Counted from the stretch's first letter, positions 1 to 6,089 are shown. The stretch is 6,089 nucleotides of DNA from Gammaproteobacteria bacterium (GCA_030830595.1 JAURMS010000350.1:1-6089); one strand, 5' to 3'. The notes: a model not told the origin generated them from the letters alone. Program-made: numbers and translations.

Positions 1-1
1 C

Positions 2-148
2 ATCGGCCTGTCTCGTACCCTGCGCTTCAGGCTGGTGGCCGAGCAGGTGGAGGATCAGGCCGCGCTGGATGCGGTGCGTGGCATGGGCGTGGAATTCGCC
101 CAGGGCTACGCCATCGCCAGGCCGCAGCCGCTCAGGCCGGCGGCCTGA
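2..148 (+). CDS. EAL-domain cyclic-di-GMP phosphodiesterase, C-terminal end only
   Basis: The frame enters from the left edge and encodes 48 residues before a TGA. They match the last part of an EAL domain: the segment LVAEQVEDQAALDAVRGMGV followed by FAQGYAIARPQPL corresponds to the usual 'AE.VE....L..LG.d..QGY...rP.PL' ending. EAL domains hydrolyse c-di-GMP to pGpG in the cytoplasm, but the catalytic EAL, DDFG and metal-binding motifs lie outside the window, so activity cannot be judged. A Gln sits where many EAL proteins have Gly in AEGVE; variation at that place is common in the multidomain PAS-GGDEF-EAL group, so the whole protein may be such a composite sensor. The stop codon lies inside the end of the convergent adenosine deaminase gene (17-nt overlap). 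Family assignment is fairly sure; domain architecture is unknown. Confidence 0.8.
   Translation: MGLSRTLRFRLVAEQVEDQAALDAVRGMGVEFAQGYAIARPQPLRPAA
118..147. terminator. Inverted repeat over the overlapping stop codons of two convergent genes
   Basis: CAGGCCGC at 118-125 is the exact reverse complement of GCGGCCTG at 140-147, giving an 8-bp GC-rich stem with a 14-nt loop. It covers the TGA of the EAL gene (146-148) and the TGA of the deaminase gene (132-134 on the other strand). No T-run follows on either strand, so it is not a standard intrinsic terminator. It could slow transcription from both sides, or be a by-product of GC-rich coding sequence. Weak call. Confidence 0.2.
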
Positions 149-1364
149 GTCCTGCCTCTCGCTCCAGGCGCTCGTAGCAGTCGATCACCTGCCGCACGTA
201 GTGGCGCTTGCGCAGGTAGCTGCCAGGAAAGAAGCTGCGCTTGAAGCCGTAGATCACCACTGACTTCAGGTCATGATGGTCCAGTCCGAGATGCTGGCAC
301 GCCAGCATCAGTTCGCGGCTCAGGGTGGTGTTGCTGACCAGGCGGTTGTCGGTGCAGATGGCCGTCGAGAGCCGATGGGCGCGCAGCTTGCGGAAGCTAT
401 GGTCCTCGAGTCGCTGAAGTTGCGGGTTGGTCTGCAGGTTGCTGGTCAGGCAGACCTCGAGGGTGATGCGCTGGTCGGCGATGTAGGCACCCAGTCGTCG
501 CACGTAGTCCTCTGGGTCCTCGATGTCGGGATCACGGATCGCGTCGGCTTCCAGCAGGTACGTGCCATGCCCGATGCGCTCGGCATGCAGGTCCGTGACC
601 GCCTGGAAGATGGATTCCGGTCCGTAGGCCTCCCCGGCGTGCACCGTCTTGTTGAGGAAGTGACGGTGGGCGTAGTCGTAGGCCTCGCGATGGTCGCCCG
701 CTGGATAGCCGGCTTCTTCACCCGCCAGGTCGAAGCCCACGACCTGCAAGCCTAACTCGTCACGGGCAAGGATGGCCGCCCGGGCCAGCTCCATCGAGGC
801 CATGGCAAACAGTTCCTTGGGCTTCGCGTAGGGATGAGCGGCGAACAGCGTGGCGTAGTAGCGGCTGAAGGCCGCCGAGAAGCGCCGCATCGCACAGCAG
901 ATGATGCCGTACTCGAAGGGCGGCAAGCGCCCCTCGCGGACTTCAGCGCGGGCGTTGAAGCTGTCCCTGGCTTGCCTCAGTCCGCGGTCTACGGCCTCGA
1001 TGGCGCCCACCGGATCCAGCCCAGAGTGGGCGTGGAGCTGCGGTGCAAAGCGGACCTCCAGGTAGAGGACGCCCTCCCGCTGGTTGTCCTCGGCCAGCTC
1101 CCGGGCGACCTGCTGCAGGGCCTCAGCGGTCTGCAGGGCGGCGACCGTGTACTGAAAGCCGTGCAGGTATTCGGCCAGCCCCTCGTAGCGCTCCTTGAAG
1201 ACCGTTTCCAGCAGCCCCCCCTCGGTGTGGCTGGGCAGGCTGATGTCATGCTCCCGCGCCAGGTCGAGCAGGGTGGGAATCCGCAGTGAGCCGTCCAGGT
1301 GGACGTGCAGTTCCGCCTTGGGCAGGCGCTGGATCCATTCAAGGGTGATGGCGGGGTCGGTCAT
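132..1364 (-). CDS. add: Adenosine deaminase family protein
   Basis: The 410-residue product is a metal-dependent amidohydrolase of the adenosine/AMP deaminase family. These enzymes hydrolytically deaminate adenosine or deoxyadenosine to inosine plus ammonia in purine salvage. Visible motifs in order are the zinc-ligand pair HVHLDGS (His20, His22), FDLAGEE near 211-217, HAGE (His242, catalytic Glu245), RIGHG (His266), CLTSN near 305 and TDN (Asp339). These cover the metal ligands and the proton-shuttling Glu. The textbook TDDP motif reads TDNR here; TDNR also occurs in other bacterial deaminases of this subgroup, so activity is plausible. The length is somewhat above the common 330-350, with extra helix around residues 160-195. 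I chose the ATG at 1364; a TTG at 1394 would add ten residues, and neither has a strong ribosome binding site. The gene stands alone, divergent from the chemoreceptor. A related nucleoside substrate is possible. Confidence 0.87.
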   Translation of the reverse strand: MTDPAITLEWIQRLPKAELHVHLDGSLRIPTLLDLAREHDISLPSHTEGGLLETVFKERYEGLAEYLHGFQYTVAALQTAEALQQVARELAEDNQREGVLYLEVRFAPQLHAHSGLDPVGAIEAVDRGLRQARDSFNARAEVREGRLPPFEYGIICCAMRRFSAAFSRYYATLFAAHPYAKPKELFAMASMELARAAILARDELGLQVVGFDLAGEEAGYPAGDHREAYDYAHRHFLNKTVHAGEAYGPESIFQAVTDLHAERIGHGTYLLEADAIRDPDIEDPEDYVRRLGAYIADQRITLEVCLTSNLQTNPQLQRLEDHSFRKLRAHRLSTAICTDNRLVSNTTLSRELMLACQHLGLDHHDLKSVVIYGFKRSFFPGSYLRKRHYVRQVIDCYERLEREAGLRPPA

Positions 1365-1408
1365 CGGGACTGTCCAGAAGGAGTAGATGGGCAAGGATAC
1401 CGCGCCAA

Positions 1409-1437
1409 TTGCCTTGCCGGGGTTTGCAGCCTAATCT
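1409..1437 (+). promoter_or_regulatory. Possible sigma70-like promoter for the chemoreceptor gene
   Basis: In the 81-bp divergent gap, TTGCCT (1409-1414) and TAATCT (1432-1437) are spaced by exactly 17 nt. The match to consensus is modest (4/6 and 3/6). Transcription would begin about 1443-1446, at or next to the ATG at 1446, which has no Shine-Dalgarno sequence in front of it. I saw no sigma28-type flagellar promoter and no convincing promoter toward the deaminase gene in this gap. Confidence 0.22.
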
Positions 1438-1445
1438 GCGCAACC

Positions 1446-3149
1446 ATGAGGCTCAAAACTCGCTTTGGCTTTTCTGCCCTGCTGGTCAGCACGCTGGCGC
1501 TGCTGCTGCTGGGCCTGGTCGCCGCCCTCTGGTCGGGTCAGCGTGCCCAGTCCGAAGCCGATGCACGGGCGCTGCTGTCCCTAAGGTTGTCGCAGGAACT
1601 GCGCCAGAGCTCCGACGAACTCACTCGCCTCGCGCGGACCTATGTGGTCACCGCTGACCCGGGGTACGAGGCTGCCTATTGGCAGGTGCTGGCCGTGAGG
1701 GATGGTCGCGCGGAACGTCCGGATGGACGCCGGGCACCGCTCAGGCAGTTGATGGAGGAGGCGGGTTTCACCCAGTCCGAGCTCGCCCTGCTGCAGCAAG
1801 CCGAGGATAACTCCAACCAGCTGGTGGCCATCGAGGTGGCCGCTTTCCAGGCCATGCAGGGCCGTTTCGTCCGCAGCGGCCAACCCTTCAGCCGGGAGGC
1901 GGCCGACTACGCCCCGGGCGGAGCTGTCGATCAAGGCCTGGCGGTACGCATCATGCACGATGCCACTTACCACGCCGAGAAGGCACGCATCATGCAGCCG
2001 ATCGACGAGGCGGTGGCCCAAGTGGCCGCTCGCACGAGGGAGGAGGTCGAACTGCGGGCCGCTGCAAACCGGGGATTGCTGATCGCCGCCCTGCTGGTCG
2101 GCGCGGTGCTGGTGCTGGTGGTGTGGCTCAACCACCAGCTGGCACAACGGCCGGTGATCCTGGCGATCGTCGGTGTCACCCGAGACCTCGACGAACTGGC
2201 TCGTGGCACGGCGGACCTCAGCCGGCGCATCAAAAGCGGGCGTGACGACGAGATCGGTGAGTTGTCGAACGCCCTTGATCGCACGCTCGATCGCGTTCAG
2301 TCCCTGTTGGGCGAGGTCGCCGTGGCCTCGGGCGCCGTCACCCAGGGCGCGGTACAGCTGGGTCGGTCGGCCGCCGACCTGCAGTCGCAGGTGCAGGGGC
2401 AGGTAACGGCCATCAGCAAGGTGGCGGCTGCGGCCCGCGCCATTTCCGAGGGCGCGGGGGGCCTCAGCACGGAGGGCGGCACTATGGCCGCCAGTGTGCA
2501 GGCGACCGCAGCCCATGCCTCGGCCGGCGAGCAGGCATTGGTGGACCTCGTGACCGGTATGGAGGACATCGAAACTGCCTCGCAGGCGATGACGGCGCGC
2601 CTGACCTCCATCAGTGAGCGGGCCCGGGACATTTCCGGCGTGGTCGAGGCCATTGCGCGGGTGGCGTCGCAGACCAACCTGCTGTCCCTCAACGCAGAGA
2701 TCGAGGCGGAAAAGGCGGGTGAGGCCGGGCAGGGCTTCAGCGTGGTCGCCCGTGAGGTGCGCCGGCTCGCTGACCAGTCCGCGCGCTCAGCAGCCGACGT
2801 GGAGCGCAACGTCGCGGAGATGCGCAATTCCGTGGAGGGCGGCGTGGTCACGCTCGATGGGCTGGCGCAGAAGGTCACGGCGCTGGCGGCGGTGGTGCAG
2901 GACGTTTATCGGGTCATGGGTACCATTACGGGCGACATCCGCGATCTCGCGCCGCGCTTCGAACACCTGGATGGGGGGGCACGTTCGCAGGCGGCAGCCG
3001 CAGCGCAGATTGCCGCGGCGGTCAAGGAACTCGAGGCCTCCGCCATGCGTGCGGTGGCCGCGCTGACCAGCGAAAGGGAAGTGGTGGGTTCCCTGGAGCA
3101 GGCGGCTGTTGCCCTGCGCACCGAGCTCGCTCAGGTCAGCGGATCGTAG
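1446..3149 (+). CDS. Methyl-accepting chemotaxis protein, WspA-like signalling domain
   Basis: This is a 567-residue inner-membrane chemoreceptor. Residues 9-28 form TM1 and about 210-228 form TM2. Between them lies a helical periplasmic sensor with the recognisable LRQSSDELTRLARTYVVT stretch (52-69) and LAVRDGRAERPDG (82-94), a four-helix-bundle type seen in many MCPs and GGDEF proteins. A HAMP domain follows (about 229-285; Pro236, DEIGELSNALD), then a coiled-coil hairpin with its tip near 411-432 (NLLSLNAEIEAEKAGE, then GQGFSVVAREVRRLADQ). The SLNA-IEAEKAGE and GFSVVA-E-RRLADQ wording is typical of WspA-like receptors rather than Tsr/Tar. There is no NWETF-like CheR/CheB tether at the C-terminus. 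One oddity is Glu418 in place of the second Ala of the 'NAA' tip motif. It should relay a signal through CheW/CheA homologues, but no che or wsp genes are in view. ATG 1446 was chosen because it starts the basic-plus-hydrophobic N-terminus; the frame is open further upstream. Confidence 0.92.
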   Translation: MRLKTRFGFSALLVSTLALLLLGLVAALWSGQRAQSEADARALLSLRLSQELRQSSDELTRLARTYVVTADPGYEAAYWQVLAVRDGRAERPDGRRAPLRQLMEEAGFTQSELALLQQAEDNSNQLVAIEVAAFQAMQGRFVRSGQPFSREAADYAPGGAVDQGLAVRIMHDATYHAEKARIMQPIDEAVAQVAARTREEVELRAAANRGLLIAALLVGAVLVLVVWLNHQLAQRPVILAIVGVTRDLDELARGTADLSRRIKSGRDDEIGELSNALDRTLDRVQSLLGEVAVASGAVTQGAVQLGRSAADLQSQVQGQVTAISKVAAAARAISEGAGGLSTEGGTMAASVQATAAHASAGEQALVDLVTGMEDIETASQAMTARLTSISERARDISGVVEAIARVASQTNLLSLNAEIEAEKAGEAGQGFSVVAREVRRLADQSARSAADVERNVAEMRNSVEGGVVTLDGLAQKVTALAAVVQDVYRVMGTITGDIRDLAPRFEHLDGGARSQAAAAAQIAAAVKELEASAMRAVAALTSEREVVGSLEQAAVALRTELAQVSGS

Positions 3150-3897
3150 CGCCGCCGTCCACGACCAGCGACTCCCCGGTCACGAAGGAACTGCGCCAGG
3201 ACAGCAGCCAGGCGGCCGCCTCGGCCTGCTCCTCGGATTCCGAGATCCGGGCCAAGGGGATCCTTTGCAGCGTGGCCTGCTCACCGCCGGGACGGGTCTG
3301 CATCTGGCGCTCCATCATCGGCGTCCGCGTGGTGCCGGGGCACAGGGCGTTGACTCGAATACCGTCCTCGGCGGCGTCGAGGGCAGCGCTCCGGGTCAGG
3401 CCGATCACGGCGTGCTTGCTGGCGCAGTAGGCGGACAGGCCCGGGAAGCCGCGTACGCCGGCGATCGAACTCGTATTGACGATCACCCCCTTGCGTCGCG
3501 GGCGCATCGCCTTGAGCTCCGCACGCAGGCAGCGCCAGGTGCCCTTCACGTTGATCTCGAAAAGCTGGTCGAGGGTGGCTTCGTCCATGAGGTCGATAGC
3601 TACCGCATCCTGGGTCATGGCGGCATTGTTGAAGGCGCCGTCGAGGGGTCCATGGCGGGTCTCAAGCAGGGTGATGACCCGCTCGACTTCCCCGGGCCGG
3701 GTGACGTCTGCGGATTCGATGGCGACTCGTCGCCCGGCGGCCACCAGGGCCGCCACGGTTGCGGCGGCCGGTTCGGTACGGCGGGCGATGCCGAGTACCG
3801 CGGCGCCTTCGCGTGAAAAGACGTCGAGCGCCGCCAGCCCGATCCCGGAACTGGCTCCGGTCACCAGGATCACTCGACCTGCCAGCAGTCCTTCCAT
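3136..3897 (-). CDS. Short-chain dehydrogenase/reductase (classical SDR)
   Basis: The 253-residue product is a soluble NAD(P)-dependent alcohol dehydrogenase/ketoreductase of the classical SDR family, of usual length. Visible features are the Rossmann glycine motif TGASSGIG (13-20), Asp64 in SADVT contacting the adenine ring, NNAA (90-93), the tetrad Asn116-Ser144-Tyr157-Lys161 (NVKGT, NTSSIAG, YCASK), the PG turn after the active site (187-188) and the C-terminal VVDGG ending. The basic Ala-Arg-Arg after strand beta2 (38-40) suggests NADP(H) preference; that is inference. The substrate cannot be told from sequence. It is the last gene of the three-gene unit, starting 4 nt after the EthD-like gene. 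AGGGG lies about 9 nt before the ATG at 3897, inside the end of the upstream gene. Its stop overlaps the end of the convergent chemoreceptor gene by 14 nt. Confidence 0.93.
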   Translation of the reverse strand: MEGLLAGRVILVTGASSGIGLAALDVFSREGAAVLGIARRTEPAAATVAALVAAGRRVAIESADVTRPGEVERVITLLETRHGPLDGAFNNAAMTQDAVAIDLMDEATLDQLFEINVKGTWRCLRAELKAMRPRRKGVIVNTSSIAGVRGFPGLSAYCASKHAVIGLTRSAALDAAEDGIRVNALCPGTTRTPMMERQMQTRPGGEQATLQRIPLARISESEEQAEAAAWLLSWRSSFVTGESLVVDGGATIR

Positions 3898-3901
3898 TGC
3901 G

Positions 3902-4543
3902 CTATCCCCTGTAGAGCTCGATTTCGTTGGTCAGCAGGCAGGTCCCTGAACGGGGATACCGGTCGGCCAGCCACTGCAGGGCCTGCAGTGCTGATGCGCG
4001 CGAGCCGAACCACCATTCCTCCACCTGCTTGCAGCGTATCCCCCATGCCTCGACCTGGTCCGGGGGCAGCGGCAGGTTGTTGACCAGCCCCAGCGGTTGT
4101 AGGCCTGCGGCCGCAAGCCGGGGCAGCGCCTCGGCGTAGCGGCCGTCAGCGTGGTCATCGATCACCCGAATCAGCTTGCAGGCTGTATCCGCCGGCGGTG
4201 GCGGTGCCAGCAGGATCTCCTCGCGGGTCAGCAGGCAGCATTGAACGATGGGCTCGGCAAAAGTGGCCTGCTCGTCACTCTCCATGGCCCCTCGTGAGGA
4301 GCGGTCGGCGATATGCGCGCGGCGGGCCTCGACCGAACGATGCCAGATCATGCCAACCCCATCGTGCGAGGCGGTGGCCGGGTCGACGTCGCAGTGCAGG
4401 TAACGGGCGATATTTCGCCAGCGCGGCATGGACATGCCGAGTGCGCCGTGCTGTCGCCAGCGGCTGATGAACCCAGCACGGTCCAGGCCTGGTGGCCGTC
4501 TGGCCAGGTAGATGAGCTTGGGCTGGTAGTCAGTCGAGGACAT
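3902..4543 (-). CDS. EthD-like (dimeric alpha-beta barrel) protein
   Basis: The 213-residue soluble protein resembles EthD/DABB ferredoxin-fold proteins. The first half has a strand KLIYLARRPPG (9-19), then the family-like helix AGFISRWRQHGAL (23-35) with Trp29 and His32, then ARYLHCDV (46-53), GVGMIWHRS (62-70) and the ending DEQATFAEPIV (90-100). The second half (about 121-210) begins again with a strand (CKLIRVID) and carries VEEWWFGS (174-181) and a terminal beta strand. It may be a diverged second copy of the fold, making a two-domain protein. EthD was first noted beside a P450 system for ether degradation; its biochemical role is poorly known, and relatives help in cyclisation or removal of reactive carbonyls. 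The ATG at 4543 was chosen because it begins the fold and overlaps the upstream oxidoreductase stop by 14 nt. No Shine-Dalgarno is visible, which suggests translational coupling. Confidence 0.7.
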   Translation of the reverse strand: MSSTDYQPKLIYLARRPPGLDRAGFISRWRQHGALGMSMPRWRNIARYLHCDVDPATASHDGVGMIWHRSVEARRAHIADRSSRGAMESDEQATFAEPIVQCCLLTREEILLAPPPPADTACKLIRVIDDHADGRYAEALPRLAAAGLQPLGLVNNLPLPPDQVEAWGIRCKQVEEWWFGSRASALQALQWLADRYPRSGTCLLTNEIELYRG

Positions 4544-6089
4544 CGAGTTGTGTTCGATCGAAATCCGCCAGCTGGTCCAGCTGGCCGTTCTGGACTTTCC
4601 GGGCCCAGTCGGGATTGGCCAGCAGCGCACGACCCAGTGCGATGAGGTCGAACTCGCCGGCCGCGATCCGCCGCCCGACATCCTCGACCTGATCCGGCAG
4701 GGCCTCGGCATGTTCGCGTCCGCCGGGCGACTTCAGGTCGGTGCCGAGCGTGACGGATCCCACCGCGATGACGGGCAACCGGCCGAGTTCGCGCGACCAG
4801 TCGGCGAGGCAGCGGTCGCTGCCCGGGAAGGCCGGCTCCCAGTAGCGACGGGTGCTGCAGTGGAGCAGGTCGACACCTGATTCGCGCAGCGCGGCGAGGA
4901 AAAATGCCAACTCGTCCGGTGTGTCGGCGATCCGCGCCGCATAGTCCAATTGCTTCCACTGCGAATAGCGATAAGACAGGACCTTGCGCGGACCGAGGGC
5001 GCTGCGACAGGCCTGCACCAGTGCCCGGACAAAGTGCATCCGGCCCGCCAGCTCTCCACCCCAGGCATCGTCGCGCAGGTTGGTGCCGGACCAGAGGAAC
5101 TGGTCCGGCAGGTAGCCGTGGGCACCGTGGATCTCGACTCCATCGAAGCCGGCCTCCATGGCCCCGCAACAGGCCGTGGCGAAGTCCTCGATCGTGGCGA
5201 CGATCTCCTCGTGACTCATGGCTCGGCCCAGTGGGCGCCCCGGGGCTGCGAGGCCGGAGGGGCTCAGCCGTACCGGGGCGGGGAGGAGGCTGTCCTGCAT
5301 GCCGACGAGGGAGGGTTCGAAAGCACCCACGTGCCACAACTGGACCAGGATCGCCGCACCCTCGGCGTGGACCGCTTCCACCACCTGTCGCCAACCCTCC
5401 AGGGCATCCTCACCGTAACAGCGCGGCACGGCCGAGCCGAAGTGGCCGGCCTGATTGGGAGCGGCACCTTCCGTGATGATCAGTCCGGTACCGCCGGCTG
5501 CCCGGCGGCGGTAGTAGTCCGCCATTGCCCGGGTGGGGACTCCGCCCGGTGCCTGCTCGCGGGTCATCGGTGCCATCACCACGCGGTTGGCCAGGGACAT
5601 GCCGCGGTCCTCCATGACTAGCTGCTCAACCTGGAAGAAGGCCGTCGTGAAGGCCGTGGGGATGACAGCCACGGTGGCGCCCGGGTTAGGGTTGGTCGCC
5701 CAGAACTCCGAGGTGGGGGCAATCTCAGCCGTAACCTGGACCTGCTGAGAGAGGAGGTCCGCGCTCAGAGGCATGGAGATTCCGTCCGCGCTGGGAGCCG
5801 CGAACACCGAGACGGGGATGTAGGCATACTGGTCCGTAGAAAAGTCAGCCGTGGCCTTGCACTCCGCGCCACCGAGCTGGAGCATGGCGTTGCGCTGCTC
5901 CTTGGTGCGGCACAGGCGCATGTTCCGGGCCAGCCGCTGGTCGCCCGAAAGGAAGAACTGAGAGCTCCCACCGATACGGAAGCTCACCTGGCGGATGGCC
6001 TGGTAGCCCCAGCCGCGGGGGAGAGCCGCACCGCCGGTGTTGCCGGCCAGAGCAGCCGCGGAGTAGCCAACAACGATGAGGATGTGGCG
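4530..6089 (-). CDS. Old Yellow Enzyme-type NAD(P)H:flavin oxidoreductase, continuous in frame with an unrelated upstream segment; 5' end outside the window
   Basis: From about 5606 leftwards the frame encodes an FMN-dependent ene-reductase/dienoyl reductase-like TIM barrel. In order it shows RGMSLANRVVMAPMTRE (strand 1 and FMN contact), GLIITEG, ILVQLWHVGA, GFDGVEIHGAHGYLPDQFLW with a His-x-x-His pair as in YqjM-type enzymes, the N-RDD-WGGELAGRMHF motif, PVIAVGSV and the phosphate-binding DLIALGRALLANPDW. Such enzymes reduce activated C=C bonds using NAD(P)H. The family's usual N-terminal lead (about 10-15 residues such as LF-P---) is missing; instead the frame runs on, with no stop, to the window edge through about 161 unrelated residues (separate entry). 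A GTG at 5987 could be a start, but the frame is open beyond it. ATG 5600 with GGAGG 8 nt upstream could also start a bare oxidoreductase of 356 residues. It leads the unit with the EthD-like and SDR genes. Confidence 0.85.
   Translation of the reverse strand, partial: RHILIVVGYSAAALAGNTGGAALPRGWGYQAIRQVSFRIGGSSQFFLSGDQRLARNMRLCRTKEQRNAMLQLGGAECKATADFSTDQYAYIPVSVFAAPSADGISMPLSADLLSQQVQVTAEIAPTSEFWATNPNPGATVAVIPTAFTTAFFQVEQLVMEDRGMSLANRVVMAPMTREQAPGGVPTRAMADYYRRRAAGGTGLIITEGAAPNQAGHFGSAVPRCYGEDALEGWRQVVEAVHAEGAAILVQLWHVGAFEPSLVGMQDSLLPAPVRLSPSGLAAPGRPLGRAMSHEEIVATIEDFATACCGAMEAGFDGVEIHGAHGYLPDQFLWSGTNLRDDAWGGELAGRMHFVRALVQACRSALGPRKVLSYRYSQWKQLDYAARIADTPDELAFFLAALRESGVDLLHCSTRRYWEPAFPGSDRCLADWSRELGRLPVIAVGSVTLGTDLKSPGGREHAEALPDQVEDVGRRIAAGEFDLIALGRALLANPDWARKVQNGQLDQLADFDRTQLDVLD
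5607..6089 (-). other. Viral double-jelly-roll capsid-like segment joined in frame to the oxidoreductase
   Basis: These 161 codons, open at the window edge, do not resemble any flavoprotein region. They follow the pattern of the N-terminal jelly roll of NCLDV-type major capsid proteins. GWGYQAIRQVSFRIGGSSQF stands where capsids have 'G-a-i--v-l-iGGq', then comes a Gln/Lys-rich helix (TKEQRNAMLQLGG), then AYIPVSVFAAPSADGISMPL with LSADLLSQQVQVTAEI, paralleling 'LyvPL-Fwf-----aLPL-aLq-h-V-i'. Codon use differs from the neighbours: every Glu is GAG and every Asp is GAC, Leu CTC outnumbers CTG, and Ala GCT is frequent. The resemblance is from recalled family consensus, not a search. It may be the end of a viral or endogenised capsid gene, or a foreign piece joined during assembly. 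Confidence 0.5.
5609..5613 (-). promoter_or_regulatory. Possible internal ribosome binding site at the junction
   Basis: Read on the - strand, GGAGG (5613-5609) lies 8 nt before an ATG (5600-5598) that begins MSLANRVVMAPMTRE. This is the best Shine-Dalgarno in the window, and it would give an oxidoreductase without the upstream segment. It also encodes Met-Glu-Asp of the capsid-like side, so it may be chance. A start there would still lack the normal first beta-hairpin of the family. Confidence 0.3.

Noticed and set aside
273..1289. Two + strand open frames (273-755 and 834-1289) inside the deaminase gene
   Set aside because: They are mirror frames of a clear - strand gene with intact catalytic motifs, in high-GC DNA where such frames are common; their translations show no recognisable domain.
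1364..1394. Earlier TTG start for the deaminase
   Set aside because: It adds ten residues not typical of the family and has no better ribosome binding site than the ATG at 1364.
1581..2516. Long - strand frame of 311 codons under the chemoreceptor
   Set aside because: The opposite strand has a well-defined MCP over the whole span; this translation is His/Gln/Arg-rich without motifs, as expected from the complement of GC-rich coding sequence.
2972..2980. G-run in the chemoreceptor gene as a possible frameshift or phase-variation site
   Set aside because: The reading frame continues intact on both sides with the expected MCP C-terminal helix, and one short G-run is unremarkable at this GC content.
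3972..3990. Near-perfect palindrome CACTGCAGG-G-CCTGCAGTG
   Set aside because: It sits inside the EthD-like gene and is explained by a repeated Leu-Gln codon pair (LQALQ); no sign of an operator or att site.
4348..5394. Long - strand frame of 348 codons across the oxidoreductase/EthD region
   Set aside because: It is rich in Arg, Pro and Gly with no domain, and lies in a shifted frame of two genes with clear family motifs.

Overview
The window looks like high-GC proteobacterial DNA (a gammaproteobacterium is plausible). The signs are dense GC-rich coding with almost no intergenic space, a c-di-GMP EAL protein, a WspA-like chemoreceptor, and small catabolic oxidoreductases. I cannot name a genus. 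No tRNA, rRNA, CRISPR array, transposase or long repeat is visible, and no stretch over 300 bases lacks a gene.

Left part (1-1445): the last 48 codons of an EAL-domain protein run on the + strand and meet, tail to tail with overlapping stops, an adenosine deaminase-family gene on the - strand. An 81-bp divergent gap separates that gene from the next.

Middle (1446-3149, +): a complete methyl-accepting chemotaxis protein. It has two membrane helices, a periplasmic helical sensor, a HAMP domain and a signalling hairpin of the WspA/Wsp-like flavour. One near-invariant alanine at the hairpin tip is replaced by glutamate. Its stop codon overlaps the end of the next, convergent gene.

Right part (3136-6089, -): a tightly packed three-gene unit read right to left. 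It comprises an Old Yellow Enzyme-type NAD(P)H:flavin oxidoreductase, an EthD-like (ferredoxin-fold) protein and a classical short-chain dehydrogenase. Spacings are a 14-nt overlap and a 4-nt gap, so they are probably co-translated and may act together on a carbonyl or enone compound; the substrate cannot be read from the sequence.

The most unusual point is at the right edge. The flavin oxidoreductase frame has no normal N-terminus. From about 5606 to the window end (6089) the same open frame encodes about 161 residues that resemble the N-terminal jelly-roll region of a double-jelly-roll major capsid protein of the NCLDV/eukaryotic dsDNA virus kind. Codon preferences also differ from the rest. 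This is either a real capsid-oxidoreductase fusion from a transfer event or, more likely, a chimeric join at a contig end.
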